Positions 10,285 through 20,032 of a stretch of DNA of 64,000 nucleotides are shown one piece after another. The stretch's first letter is position 1; every line of letters begins with the position of its first letter. Location of the stretch: positions 25,459,265 through 25,523,264 of the forward strand of contig NC_088303.1 in assembly GCF_032854445.1 (NCBI RefSeq), written 5' to 3'. The notes beneath the pieces were generated by a model. The model ran no database searches, was not told where the DNA came from, and saw nothing but the letters and a program-made list of their open reading frames with translations. The position numbers and the translations under genes were made by a program. This DNA is from Liolophura sinensis. Taxonomy: Eukaryota > Mollusca > Polyplacophora > Chitonida > Chitonidae.

Positions 10285-11588
10285 CACTCGCTGGCCATAA
10301 GTATTGCAACATACAGAAAATTGAGAAAGCAATTCATTTTCACATGATATTTTATTAATTGATGGCAGGCTCCTAAATCATTTCGTTGCATCGTAGGACA
10401 GATAAGTTTGTTTGATAATAACCGTAACTACTATATTTCACTGATTCAATATGTTGAATGATTCAAAAATGTTTCAATATTTTGTTGGGTACCCTCGAGC
10501 TCGTATGATGGCATTCATTCTTCTTGGCATTGTGTCATAAAGCTGTCTTACTCTTTCTGGACTGATATTAGCCCAAGCCATGAAAATGGAGCGGATCAAG
10601 TCATTCCTGGTGGTGGGCCTGTCCTTCATAACTGTTCGGCCAATGTCATCCCAGAGGTTTTTAATCGGTGCAGCAGCTCTGTGGGGAGGGGCATTATCAT
10701 CCTAAATACGAATGGGTGATCTTGGTCGCCAAAGATGTTCCTAATAGATGGTAGCAAATTCTCCTCCAAAATCCTTCGGTAATAGACGTGGTTTATATTT
10801 CCGTCTATGAGTACGAGTTCACCGACACCATGTATCCCGATGCATCCCCATACCATTATGGAAACTTCATTATGGTGCGCAAAGGTCAGGTTTTCGGGAT
10901 TATGGGAAGTTCTGATCCCGCGCCACACTCGAATTCTCCCATCATCGAAAGACAAGCAAAATTTAGATTCGTCGGAAAACACAATATGGCGCCAGTTGTC
11001 ATCCACTGTCCAGTTTCTTACCCTGGTTGCCCATCTCACTCTCGCCCGTCTGTTGACCGGAGAGATAAGCGGTTTTCTTCTGGAAAGACGGCTAAACATA
11101 TTGCACTGATGAAGCCGCCGACGGGTAGTCTTGGTTGAAATTCTCTGACCAATAGCATTGCTCCACCTTTCAGCCAAAAATTTTGCAGGACTGAAACGAG
11201 CCAACCGCGTGATACGCAAAAGGCGTCTATCGTCTCTCGCTGTGGTTTTCCTTTTCCGTCCACTTCTGGGTAATTTGTTACAATTGCCACTTTCGTTATA
11301 TCTCCTACAAACCCTATAAACAGTTTGACGACAAACACGAAACCGTCTGGTAATTCTCTTAACCGGAATACCCTCAGCTCTCAATACAACAATCTGTTGT
11401 CGTTCAACATCTGTCAACTCCCGTGTCTTCGGCATAACTAAACCATGTGAAATGCTCCTGAGCTTGCAGCAGCGAAGAACACTTCAACTTGTTATATAAG
11501 GAAGTGCATTCTTTATTGCGTAATATACACGGCTCCTTAGGGTATTTATATGTTAATAGCACGAGGCCGTGGTTGTTCTCAGTGAGTG
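10285..11588 (-). mobile_element. Nested Tc1-like transposon with TA duplication
   Basis: A 1.3-kb insertion in the minisatellite. It begins CACTCGCTG and ends CAGTGAGTG, flanked by TA on both sides. The uninterrupted satellite at 11990-12008 (AACTATACAGTATTATAG) matches the two flanks joined with one TA removed, which fixes the ends. The terminal match is only about 9 bp, so the TIRs have decayed. It encodes the broken transposase at 10474-11435. Confidence 0.75.
10474..11435 (-). pseudogene. Tc1-like DDE transposase, frameshifted
   Basis: The frame starts at 11435 (MPKTRELTDVERQQIVVLR). Residues 1-60 form the N-terminal helix-turn-helix (RITRRFRVCRQTVYRV). A second HTH and GRKRK linker follow, then the DDE domain with IVFSDESKF (first Asp) and MVWGCIGIHG. 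Near 10705 a frame change disrupts the second catalytic Asp region (DDNAPPH type). The remainder, through the WANISPERVRQLYD-like end and a GYPTKY C-terminus, is in another frame, stopping at 10474-10476. Family length is about 320-340 residues and the readable total fits. The enzyme would cut and paste its element at TA sites. This copy cannot make an intact protein. Confidence 0.85.
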
Positions 11589-12310
11589 TATACAGTATTA
11601 TAGTTATACTCTACTATAGTTATAATCTACTATAGTTATACTGTACTATTGTTATCCTCTACTATACTTATCATCTACTATAGTTATACTACACTCCACT
11701 AAATCAATAACGTCATCAGCAAGCCTCACGGACGTTGGCTGACATACTGTGCGCTGGGGTGTCGCGGCATCACACACCCGAGACCGTTTACACCCAGTCA
11801 CCGTGCTATCCGACCGTACTATTCCCCTACTGTAGTTTTACTATAGTATAACTATGCAGTAGTATAGTTATACTCTACTCTACTATACAACATTATAGAT
11901 ATACTCTACTATAGTTATATTCTACTATACCTTACAATTTTATAGTTATATTCTACTATAGTTGTGTTCTACTTTAGTTATACTCTACTAAACTATACAG
12001 TATTATAGTTATACTCTACTATAGTTATACTCTACTTTATTAATCAATATTATAGTTATACTCTACTATAGTTATCCCCTACCATAGTTATCCTCTACTA
12101 CACTTATCATCTACTATAGTTATACTACACTCCACTAAATCAATAACGTCATCAGCAAGCCTCACGGACGTTGGCTGGCACACTGTGCGCTGGGGTGTCG
12201 CGACATCACACGCCCCCAAACCTTTTACACCCAGTCACCGGTGCTATCCGACCGTACTATTCCCCTACTGTAGTTTTACTACAGTATAACTATGCAGTAG
12301 TATAGTTATT
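11589..12310 (+). repeat. AT-rich minisatellite, central part
   Basis: The TATAGTTATACTCTACTA array continues here, interrupted by two of the 140-bp blocks. The 11990-12008 segment serves as the empty-site reference for the Tc1 insertion. Confidence 0.75.
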
Positions 12311-12807
12311 CGGCACGCTTCTGTGTTACAGAGACCCGCTTTTCCCACCACCACCACCATCGCAAACAAAGCCAGCTCGAGTGCAGCAAGTCTAGACAAG
12401 GAGTTTCAGGGTTTCTCTGATATTCTTTTCTCTCGCGATTTTCAGGGGGAAATTCCCCCCCTGAAATTCTCCCTCGAATTTCACACGTTCAGATAGGAGG
12501 GGATGGCTCCGAGATCGCTGAGCAAGTAATTGTAGAGATCTTGGACTGACTTGTCGCGGGTAAAATGGCTCCGAATGGAGCGCCAATGCTGCCAATACAG
12601 TTCCCGTATATCACTTTCACTGCTAGGCAGGAGATCGTCGAGGGGTTGGGTCGGGTCGGGCTGGAACTGACTCGCCGGGATCTTCCACTTTTCCTTGATC
12701 GACTCCTCCGTCCCTAGACTTGCTGCACTCGAGCTGGATTTGTTTGCAGTGATGGTCGTGGTGGTGGAGGCAAAAGCGGGTCTCTGTAACGCAGAAGCGT
12801 GACAAAT
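12311..12807. repeat. Inner palindrome of the foldback element
   Basis: 12312-12403 and about 12705-12800 are inverted copies. Shared parts are the CGCTTCTG(T/C)GTTACAGAGACCCGCTTTT region, a CCACCACCACCA region and GAGTGCAGCAAGTCTAG. About 300 bp of unique sequence lies between. A second short hairpin, TTTCAGGGGG against CCCCCCTGAAA, lies at about 12440-12468. Confidence 0.75.
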
Positions 12808-12816
12808 AATAGCCTA
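12481..12816 (-). pseudogene. Met-less open frame in the palindrome core
   Basis: On the minus strand a 111-codon frame is open from about 12816 to TGA at 12481-12483, without an ATG. The C-terminal two thirds look coding: a proline/acid region (PDPTQPLDDLLPSSESD) and then an aromatic helix block with IRELYWQHWRSIRSHFTRD and LQ/VQDLYNYLLSD-like sequence. I recall similar ELYWQHWR proteins in virus-like elements of marine invertebrates, unverified. The first third lies inside the inverted repeat, so a broken copy also occurs at 12312-12400. It may be a captured gene fragment at the heart of the foldback. Confidence 0.35.
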
Positions 12817-12825
12817 AGTAGAGTG

Positions 12826-13134
12826 GAGTGTAGTATAATTATAGTAGAGTATAACTATAGTAGAGTATAACTATAATATTGTATAGTATAGTATATTATA
12901 ACTATAGTAGAGTATAACTATAATATAGTATAGTATAGTATAACTATAGAAGAGTATAACTATAATATTGTAATGTATAGTAGGGTGTAAATATAGTAGA
13001 GTATAACTATAATATTGAATATATAGTAGAGTCTAACTATAGTAGAGTATAACTATAATATTGTATTGTATAGTAGAGTATAACTATAGTAGAGTATAAC
13101 TATAATATTGAATAGTATAGTAGAATATTTTATT
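12826..13134 (-). repeat. AT-rich minisatellite, inverted part
   Basis: The same 18-bp unit in opposite orientation (TAGTAGAGTATAACTATAATA), completing the palindromic layout before the right arm begins at about 13134. Confidence 0.8.
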
Positions 13135-14024
13135 GATTTTTTACGGGCCAGGTGGCAGATTTGCCGGATTCTATGTTGGGGTGAGACCCCGAAGAGGATA
13201 TTACTAAACGGATATCCAGAGCGTATATGGCATTAGCTTATAGTATATACTGTTAGAAAGTGCAGAAGAGACAGCTACCAATATAGCTATATATCTATAT
13301 ATCTATTCACCCCCCATTTAAAAAGGCTACATATCATTGGAAGTACAAAGTCTGCGGGACCAATATTATGGCATGTGAATTGATTTGATTGTTGTATGTA
13401 CAACTATATTAGAGTAGAATATAACTATAATAGAGTCACATCCCGTTTAACATGTGGGCTTAGATAAACCATACAGTGCCACAGGCTGGTCCTCGTCTAT
13501 AGCCGTGTCAAAAGCGGCCCAGAGTTATTCTCCCTGAAATTCTCTCTCACAAACGAAATACGGCATGGGTTTATATTGCATCGTATGATAAACACGTCAG
13601 TTTTAGTCGACTGCCTAACAACACCTAGGCTATCTGGAAAAGCTGAAAATGACACAAATGAATCAACGAATACACTATCACTGAAATCGATTTGACAACA
13701 GATGTAATATTTTCTTGCGGGACGAATTTCTTCACCCACCCTGTTTGCAACCAGGGAAATCACGTGGTCTCTAGCTTCTTGATTGTCTAATTGAATAGCT
13801 TGTCCTGTCACACAATTATCTGTTGGTATCGGCAGTCATACCCTTGCATGTATATGCACAAGCGAATAGCGGTGGGTGATATGTTTCGCTCCATAAAATT
13901 CAGGGGAAGTAACTCATTATACAATGATACTACACCCCTGGATTTATTCCCCCTGTTAAAACTGTCCTAAAGTGTTTCGCTCCATACCAAACATGTTTGA
14001 GCCTCGTCATCAATGCTTTAAGAT

Positions 14025-14350
14025 TCAAACCACACAACAAAACAATTGCGGACCAAGAGAAATAAGCTGATACCTTGGAAGCATACGGTTATGTAACACT
14101 CGCTGCGTCACTTCGAAAGCAGTTCACCAGTAAATCTCAAGTATCGAAAATAGGACCATTTATAGTACGAAATACGGCATGTGTTTATACTATGGCGAGT
14201 GTTCAGGTATACCAACTGAGAAAGAAAAGTCCTTTTTTGAGGTGGTGTGTCCTCACTTGACGTGTTCATCGCCGCGTAGACACTAAGCAAAATAATGTTT
14301 AACATCATCCTAATTTCAGGAGTTCAAAAGAAAGCACAGCCGGCGTCCGT
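14025..14350. other. Segment present only in the right foldback arm
   Basis: The left arm has about 30 bp (8822-8850) where the right arm has about 320 bp. No open frame or terminal repeats are evident. It may be an insertion after arm duplication, or sequence lost from the left arm. Confidence 0.45.
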
Positions 14351-15240
14351 CGGGGGCTTACCGATGACGTTATTGATTTTTTTTTTTGTCTAGCGGGCCA
14401 GGCGGCCTGTATGGCTAATCTAAGCCCACTTGTCATCATGCTCGCTAGGTCATCGCTATTCGCTTCTCCATATACCTGAAAAGGTATGACTGCCAATACC
14501 AACAGATAATTGTGAAATGACAAGGTATTCTATAAGACAATCCAGAAGCTACAGACCTCATGATTTCCTTGGTTGCAAACAGGGTGGGTGAAGAAATTTG
14601 TCCCGAAAAAAAAATATTACATAGGAAAATGCTTGTTGTCAATTTTTTTTACAAGCCTAGCCAAAAATATAATACTATACAATACTAATGTAAAACTATA
14701 AACCAGTGTGTATGGTATTACAATGTTACACTATACAATGTTATTTTGCTCCCTTTTCGAGCACGACTCCCTCATCCTCCTCACTCATTGAACGACGCAA
14801 CACGGACCTCAACGAAATAACCGAGCGGGAAAACACACACACCCAACCACCCCATTGGTCCGTTTTGGCGCCACGCAGCTCAACATGCACACTCTACAAG
14901 CCTCCCATTACAATTGTAGCGCGGTCGAGCGGGACGGTGCAGCGTATACGTGTCTTTTTGGGCCAGCCAAGCCGACACGCGGGTCCGACTCCCTTGGAAT
15001 CCATGTTGCCGGGGGGCCCTGAGCAAAGGCTGGCATCTATGATGTCGAATAATTATCGTTTTATTCCATTTTACATAGAAATGGCAACATATAGGTTAAG
15101 CAAATCAAAACCGCGCGGTCACCACTATTTGTTAGTTTTGACGGGAATGGAGCTCATTCATTAGTCAGTTATGGTGCGATGTGGAGCTGAAGGAGCTGCT
15201 CTCGCGCGTGACATCAGTTTTGGCTCGACATGGAACATCA

Positions 15241-16075
15241 ACAAATTAGTGTCATAAGTGTCAGATTAAATCAAAGAAACATAGGTGCTTTAGCCAAACA
15301 GCAGCAAATGTCGGATGTTATTCAGCTTCTCAAGGCCGAGTGTTTAAAACTTATTGGCGATTAACTGAAGGTTATTGGAATATTCGTACGAGTCCTTGAA
15401 AACAGTTTTCTGAATACCGGAGTTACCGGTATAACACTTTACCGCCTTTTTCAGCACTATTTTGATAAATATAATAAAATACTACAATACAGAGAGCAAA
15501 ACCAGAGCAGTGACGACAGTGTGATAGAAGGCAAACAGTGACACGTAAACAGTGAAATACGGCCTCTGGTCAATTTAGCTCAGTCAGGATTTTATTCTAA
15601 CGTTTCATGTAAATGCTTATATAGTACCGAGTTACACGTACCCTATCACCACAGATATCTCAGAATTAAAGCCAAAGAGGTAACATAGTGCTGTGGGAAC
15701 AGGGTTGTGCTGAATCCAGAAGACTGAGGTCACTGATTAGATAATCAATTGGTAATATCTGAATCACGGATTTCAACGGATAGAGATGGTCCATGGCTAA
15801 TGTATGGTAACAAAATACAACTTAACAAAGATTGGCAGACAACGTAGGTAGTTCTTTTAGGACATACACAGCGACGATTAAGAAAGGTTGATACTCAAGG
15901 ATTAAAATGCATAACAAGTCACCCTTCTGCTTGCAAAATAGATGGGAAAGAGAGGCCGTCAAAAGTTTAAAGAGAAATGATCGCTATCCTCACAGACATC
16001 TACAGGTACATTGTACATTCCATCGGCATATCGGCCTAAGAGGGTAATAACCCAGATTGTGTCACCTTCAATACC
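15241..16075. other. Intergenic, nothing recognised
   Basis: Unique-looking AT-rich sequence without long frames, splice-like exons or repeats that I can recognise. Confidence 0.4.
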
Positions 16076-16543
16076 ATGAGGGACTTTAAAGACAAATCAC
16101 AAAAACTTAATTCCAAAGTCAATTTCAGCAGAATCAGCTTTATTTTTCAAGCCAATAATAATACCAAGCCATTGCCAGGAAATCACGCCATAACGCTAGC
16201 AAGAAGATTTCCGCCTTGTAGATACTGGTCTTCGTTTGCGCAAAAGATTAGAGCTTGCGAAAAAAGACGAAAAGTTGGGATCGTTTCTCAAAAGGTATTT
16301 ACGCCCAACGCAACTTTAATCCGGTCTGAACCTGTAAAATTTGCTCCTTTGTCGTTCTCAAGTAAATTACGTCCTCGAGTCACGCCACACCTAGGTAGGT
16401 ACTTTTATGTCTACTATGGGGAGGCGCAAGTCTATAGCAACGACATGGCTGCCGTTGTCGCATACGACGCTGTTATCAACTTGCCAGGCAAAATGTCAGG
16501 AGAGCTTAAACGTACAATGTATTTCAGAATCAGAACGGCGTGA
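16076..16543 (+). CDS. Hypothetical 155-codon open frame
   Basis: It is open from ATG 16076 to TGA. The product is basic and lacks a signal peptide or clear membrane segment. It contains RRFPPCRYWSSFAQKIR and a YFYVYYGEAQVYSNDMAAVV stretch. I recognise no domain. It directly precedes a Harbinger nuclease remnant on the same strand and could be part of that element, or chance. In such AT-rich DNA a frame this long is somewhat unusual, but codon evidence is weak. Confidence 0.2.
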   Translation: MRDFKDKSQKLNSKVNFSRISFIFQANNNTKPLPGNHAITLARRFPPCRYWSSFAQKIRACEKRRKVGIVSQKVFTPNATLIRSEPVKFAPLSFSSKLRPRVTPHLGRYFYVYYGEAQVYSNDMAAVVAYDAVINLPGKMSGELKRTMYFRIRTA

Positions 16544-16548
16544 TGGAC

Positions 16549-16870
16549 GAATATCAAACAATAGCCAGATATAGGATTTCCTCCAAGATAATCGTGTATC
16601 TATGTGCCCCAATATGCCCTCTCCTTGAAAGGAAAACTTGATGACGTGACCGTGTTCCAACAAATTTTGCTAGTTTTGTCATTTTATGCAACAGGAAGTT
16701 TTCAGCCACAAACAGCTGACATACTGAAAATTTCTAAATCCTCTGTAAGCAGATGTATTCTGGCTGTGTCCAAGGCCATTTGAATTCAGTCAGACAATAT
16801 AAATTTTCCAACTGACCCAAATTACCTAAGGCGTTTAAGGCGAAATTTCACAATTTTTTTCATAAACCAA
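16549..16870 (+). pseudogene. PIF/Harbinger (HARBI1-like) nuclease remnant
   Basis: The first piece (about 16549-16643) reads EYQTIARYRISSKIIVYLC then LLERKT before a stop, matching the N-terminal RYRFS-x-E-x-I-x-YLC block of HARBI1-like nucleases. A second frame (about 16640-16783) reads TVFQQILLVLSFYATGSFQ and ADILKISKSSVSRCILAVSK, the LRFxATGSFQ plus HTH (S-x-SSVSR) block. After a TGA it continues with DNINFPTDPNYL. The catalytic DDE domain is missing. This is a decayed fragment of a Harbinger transposase. Confidence 0.65.
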
Positions 16871-16932
16871 AAATCATAATTACCAGGGCAGTCATAGAAG
16901 TATTTATTCAGATGTACATTGTCAGCTCTGTA

Positions 16933-18591
16933 CATACACTGTTGACCATAAAGTTGGAATAAATCAATTCGACGACTGAATTCGGAGTTATTCTAATTGT
17001 ACGCGGTATTGAATGCTTGATTATGGCGTAGATATCAGCATAACACCAAATGTTGGTCTTTTCTACACATATCAGCCTATTGTAATCTTTAATGGATCGA
17101 TTATAGGCTGTAGAACGGCGTAAAAACAAAAACTGGCATTTCAAGACGAAAGGATTGAAGGCTTTACTGCAATGTCTCCATATCACAAACATAAACGTAT
17201 TTGTTCCCTTCGTATTATAAGTTACAGACAATACAGTTTGTAAGAGAAACAGTCATTAATATCTCGTATGACCACCCCTGACACGAATCAATGCATCAAG
17301 GCGTCGTTGCATGCTGTCGACCAGATTGTTAATGAATTCAATGAGCAGAACGTTCCACTCATTGATCAGAGCCTGTGCCAGTTCTTGCAGATTTTCAGCA
17401 ATATTGTCACGTGCGTTGATGGCTCGCCCTAACTTGTCCCAGGCATGTTCTATTGGGTTCTTATCAGGGGAACACGATGGCCAAGGTAACTGCTCCACCC
17501 CTTGTGCCCGAAGAAATTCTCGTGTTGCAGCGGCCCTGTGTGGTGTAGCGTTGTCGTCTTGCAAACGAAAATTGTCTCCATAAACCCTTCGTGCGTATGG
17601 AAGGCAATGGTTTTCAAGGATATCAATGTACACGACGGCGTTGACGTTTTCGTCGGGCACCACCAACGGCGTTTTTCCACCATAGTGAATACCGGCCCAA
17701 ACCATTACTGAACCGCCACCCCCTTGATTGTTTTCCTGCACACAGTTATCTCGAAGGCTTTCTCCTCGCAAACGACGAACCCTTTGCCTTCCGTCCACAG
17801 GTTTCAGGAAGAAGCGACTCTCATCCGTGAAGAGCACATGTCGCCAATGCCCTAACTGCAATTGTCTGTGCTCCCTAGCCCAGCGAAGCCTTTGGACTCT
17901 ATGTTGGGCGGTTAGGCGGGGACATTTGGTCATACGTCTTGCTCGATAACCATGCTGAAGTAATCTGCGATTCACCGTTGTTCGGGAAACATTGATTCCG
18001 TAATGCCTCCGCCACAAACGGCGAAGATGGTTTGCAGACATTTTCCGGTTTGTGCGAGAGAGATTGAGCAGTCGGCGGTCATCCCGTCTCGTAATCAGTC
18101 GTGGTCGTCCTGGAGTTTGACGTGGCCGCAAATGACCCACGTCTCGATGACGTCTTATGATTTTGCTGACTGTACTTTGCGATATGCCTACAAAATCGGC
18201 AACATCGGACTGTTTGTAGCCTTCTTGATGGAGGGCAATCACTCTCCGGCGTATTGGCATTGGAGTAGCACGAGGCATAGCCGGAATCCCCGCTACACTA
18301 CTTTTTGTTCCATGCGAAACCGAGAACTCCGTTATGCGCGAGGTAATTTGACCTCTCTCTGAATGAAGATCACTGGAGAAGCACCAGGCACAGGGCTTTT
18401 TATCACTACCATCAGAGCCTCTTATGTAATTCTCATATTAGCATAGAATAAAACATTTTTGTACACGTAGTAGAGAGAGATTATGCATCAATTCGTGTCG
18501 GCTTATATTATTTTTGAGGCGAAAAATAATATTAAACTTCTGGGATCGTGGCTAAAATATTTTATTCCAACTTTATGGTCAACAGTGTATG
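16933..18591 (-). mobile_element. Tc1-like transposon with perfect 31-bp TIRs
   Basis: Left 16933-16963 and right 18561-18591 are perfect inverted copies (CATACACTGTTGACCATAAA...), flanked by TA at 16931-16932 and 18592-18593. A TA also lies four bases inside, so the element might begin at CACTGTTG (16937-18587). It contains one intact transposase gene on the minus strand. Intact TIRs plus an intact ORF point to a recent insertion. Confidence 0.9.
17256..18278 (-). CDS. Tc1-like DDE transposase, intact
   Basis: 340 residues, the usual family length. Residues 1-55 hold the first HTH (IALHQEGYKQSDVADFVGIS, then STVSKIIRRH). A GRPR hook lies near residue 58 and a second HTH near residues 85-115 (INVSRTTVNRRL). 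The catalytic domain shows FTDESRF (Asp 1), a GGGGSVMVWAGI segment (glycine-rich box), LQDDNATPHRA (Asp 2) and SPDKNPIEH (Glu), with 34 residues between the second Asp and Glu, the Tc1 D34E spacing. The C-terminus reads DALIRVRGGHTRY. There are no stops or frameshifts. The protein would bind the element's TIRs and excise and reinsert it at TA. It sits inside perfect TIRs, so it could be active. Confidence 0.95.
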   Translation of the reverse strand: MPRATPMPIRRRVIALHQEGYKQSDVADFVGISQSTVSKIIRRHRDVGHLRPRQTPGRPRLITRRDDRRLLNLSRTNRKMSANHLRRLWRRHYGINVSRTTVNRRLLQHGYRARRMTKCPRLTAQHRVQRLRWAREHRQLQLGHWRHVLFTDESRFFLKPVDGRQRVRRLRGESLRDNCVQENNQGGGGSVMVWAGIHYGGKTPLVVPDENVNAVVYIDILENHCLPYARRVYGDNFRLQDDNATPHRAAATREFLRAQGVEQLPWPSCSPDKNPIEHAWDKLGRAINARDNIAENLQELAQALINEWNVLLIEFINNLVDSMQRRLDALIRVRGGHTRY

Positions 18592-19453
18592 TATCCATTA
18601 AAATTCAAAGCTACGCAAACAATTGGGGTTATGGTCCAGACATGAAGTGATACCTATTTAATTTATACAGGAGATAAGTAAACTGATTAATTAAAGTAGC
18701 ACATGGAAGGCAGCAATTGGAGATATAGCCGAGGCATGAATACAAATGAGCAAACCAGACAATATGGCTAGACTATAATACGCTCTGTCTTAAATGGCGC
18801 TAGAATTTTCCAATTTTATAATTTTCCTTGTCAAATTATTGCCATAATCAATGTCAAGTTTTGTTTTAAAATTGATGATACATGTGCAGGTTATAAACCT
18901 ATACATATCATAGGAAAATTTTGACATTTATTTGTTCACATCACCTACATGTGTCGTTTTTACTTTGTAAATAGTAACCATTAGGCTTACACTGTACTAA
19001 CAGAATAGAGAACACATGATATTCTTGAATACGGTGCAAAACACAAATGAAATAAATAAATAATATCAGCGTGTCCTAAATCCTTTATTTAAATTATAAC
19101 ATTTTGTACTTGGGACCATCTCTTGCACAGATTCAAGTGTGTCCCATATTATTAGTTACACGGTTACTTGGTGGGAGGATATGGGAAATATATGGTGTCA
19201 GTCACCCTTGTATTGGGCGAGGCCTCAGTGTACCGTCGAATAGCTTCCAAGATGTCATTCTTTTCACAGCCGTGCAAAGGGATATACCTTAGTCAAAAGG
19301 TACATAGTGCAATCCGGATTCCATCTTACTTTTTTCTTACTAAATAAAATGCATTCAAAAGATGTACTGTAAGGTGGACTTTGTTGACCACATTTACAAA
19401 GTGATACACCAGTTACGTTTTGCTAATATATCTCGACCCTAAAACAGGTACGG
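18592..19453. other. Intergenic with an old SINE tail
   Basis: 19022-19066 retains ATTCTTGAATACGGTGCAAAACAC followed by AAATAAATAAATAA, the 3' tail of the tRNA-derived SINE seen complete at 62477. The rest shows nothing recognisable. Confidence 0.45.
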
Positions 19454-19682
19454 GGCCTCCGTGGCTCAGCTGGTTAGCGCGCTAGCGCAGCGTGATGACC
19501 CAGCAGTCTCTTACCAATGTGGTCGCTGTGAGTTCAAGTCCAGCTCATGCTGGCTTCCTCTCCGGCCGTACGTGGGAAGGTCTTCCAACAACCTGCAGAT
19601 GGTCGTGGCTCTGGTTTCCACCCACCATAATGCTGGCCGCCGTCGTATAAGTGAAATATTCTTGAGTACGGCGTAAAACACC
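19454..19682 (+). mobile_element. tRNA-derived SINE (family 1), near full length
   Basis: The head has a pol III A box (TGGCTCAGCTGGTTAG) and B box (GAGTTCAAGTCC). It is followed by a conserved body (GGCCGTACGTGGGAAGGTCT) and the GTACGGCGTAAAACACC tail. The short open frames across it are spurious. The tail lacks poly(A) and joins an inverted piece of the same family. Confidence 0.85.
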
Positions 19683-19735
19683 ACAGCCCGGGGGAAACCC
19701 ACGACCATCCGCAGGTGGCAGTCCGATCAGCATAC
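19683..19735 (-). repeat. Inverted partial SINE family 1 copy
   Basis: AGCCCGGGGGAAACCCACGACCATCCGCAG is the reverse complement of the SINE body (compare CTGCGGATGGTCGTGGGTTTCC at 62617-62640). Head-to-tail joining in opposite orientation suggests rearrangement at the tail of the upstream copy. Confidence 0.65.
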
Positions 19736-20032
19736 CAGCTACATCCTTTGAATTATGAAAAGTGACATATGTCAAGCGTTGAGCTTACCCCTAGAGTATC
19801 AATGGTTGCATTGCATAAGATTAATTATAAAGGATTCAAAGGATTAAAACTTCAAGAAATATAATGTTATTGTACACTGTAGTGACAGACTGTAGGCAGT
19901 AAGCATGACATGTTTGAGCTGCTATGTTATTTATCCATGGAAGCGGTAACTATAAAAATCCATGTGGGTACATAAAATGGATTTAAAGACTGAACTTGAA
20001 AGAATATTGCATTGGGTAGATCAACTTAACTA

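Larger units (their letters stand above)
9748..12295 (+). repeat. Three direct copies of a 140-bp block
   Basis: Copies lie at about 9748-9885, 11702-11845 and 12138-12290. Each starts AATCAATAACGTCATC, runs through CATACTGTGCGCTGGGGTGTCG (CACACTGTGCG in the last copy), ACACCCAGTCACC and CTATCCGACCGTAC, and ends CCCTACTG(T/C)AGTTTTACTA. The last two are 436 bp apart, with minisatellite between, so block plus satellite forms a higher-order unit. Confidence 0.8.
7735..15240. mobile_element. Giant foldback (palindromic) element, about 7.5 kb
   Basis: The left arm (about 7821-9745) and right arm (about 13134-15237) are inverted copies, readable over nearly their whole length. Paired landmarks: 8140-8400 with 14735-14970 (CGTATACGCTGCACCGTCCC region), 8520-8790 with 14385-14660, 8850-9060 with 13800-14010, 9190-9440 with 13450-13700, and 9500-9745 with 13138-13390. 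The outer ends carry CCAAT-containing subterminal repeats. The centre holds AT-rich minisatellite, three direct copies of a 140-bp block, an inner palindrome and a nested Tc1 element. No transposase of its own is visible, so it is likely non-autonomous. Foldback transposons, or long-TIR Mutator/Zator-type derivatives, are the nearest known classes. The assignment is open. Confidence 0.7.

Noticed and set aside
16908-17231. 107-codon minus-strand frame inside the intact Tc1-like element
   Set aside because: It crosses the TIR and lies in the transposase 3' region. Tc1 elements encode a single protein.
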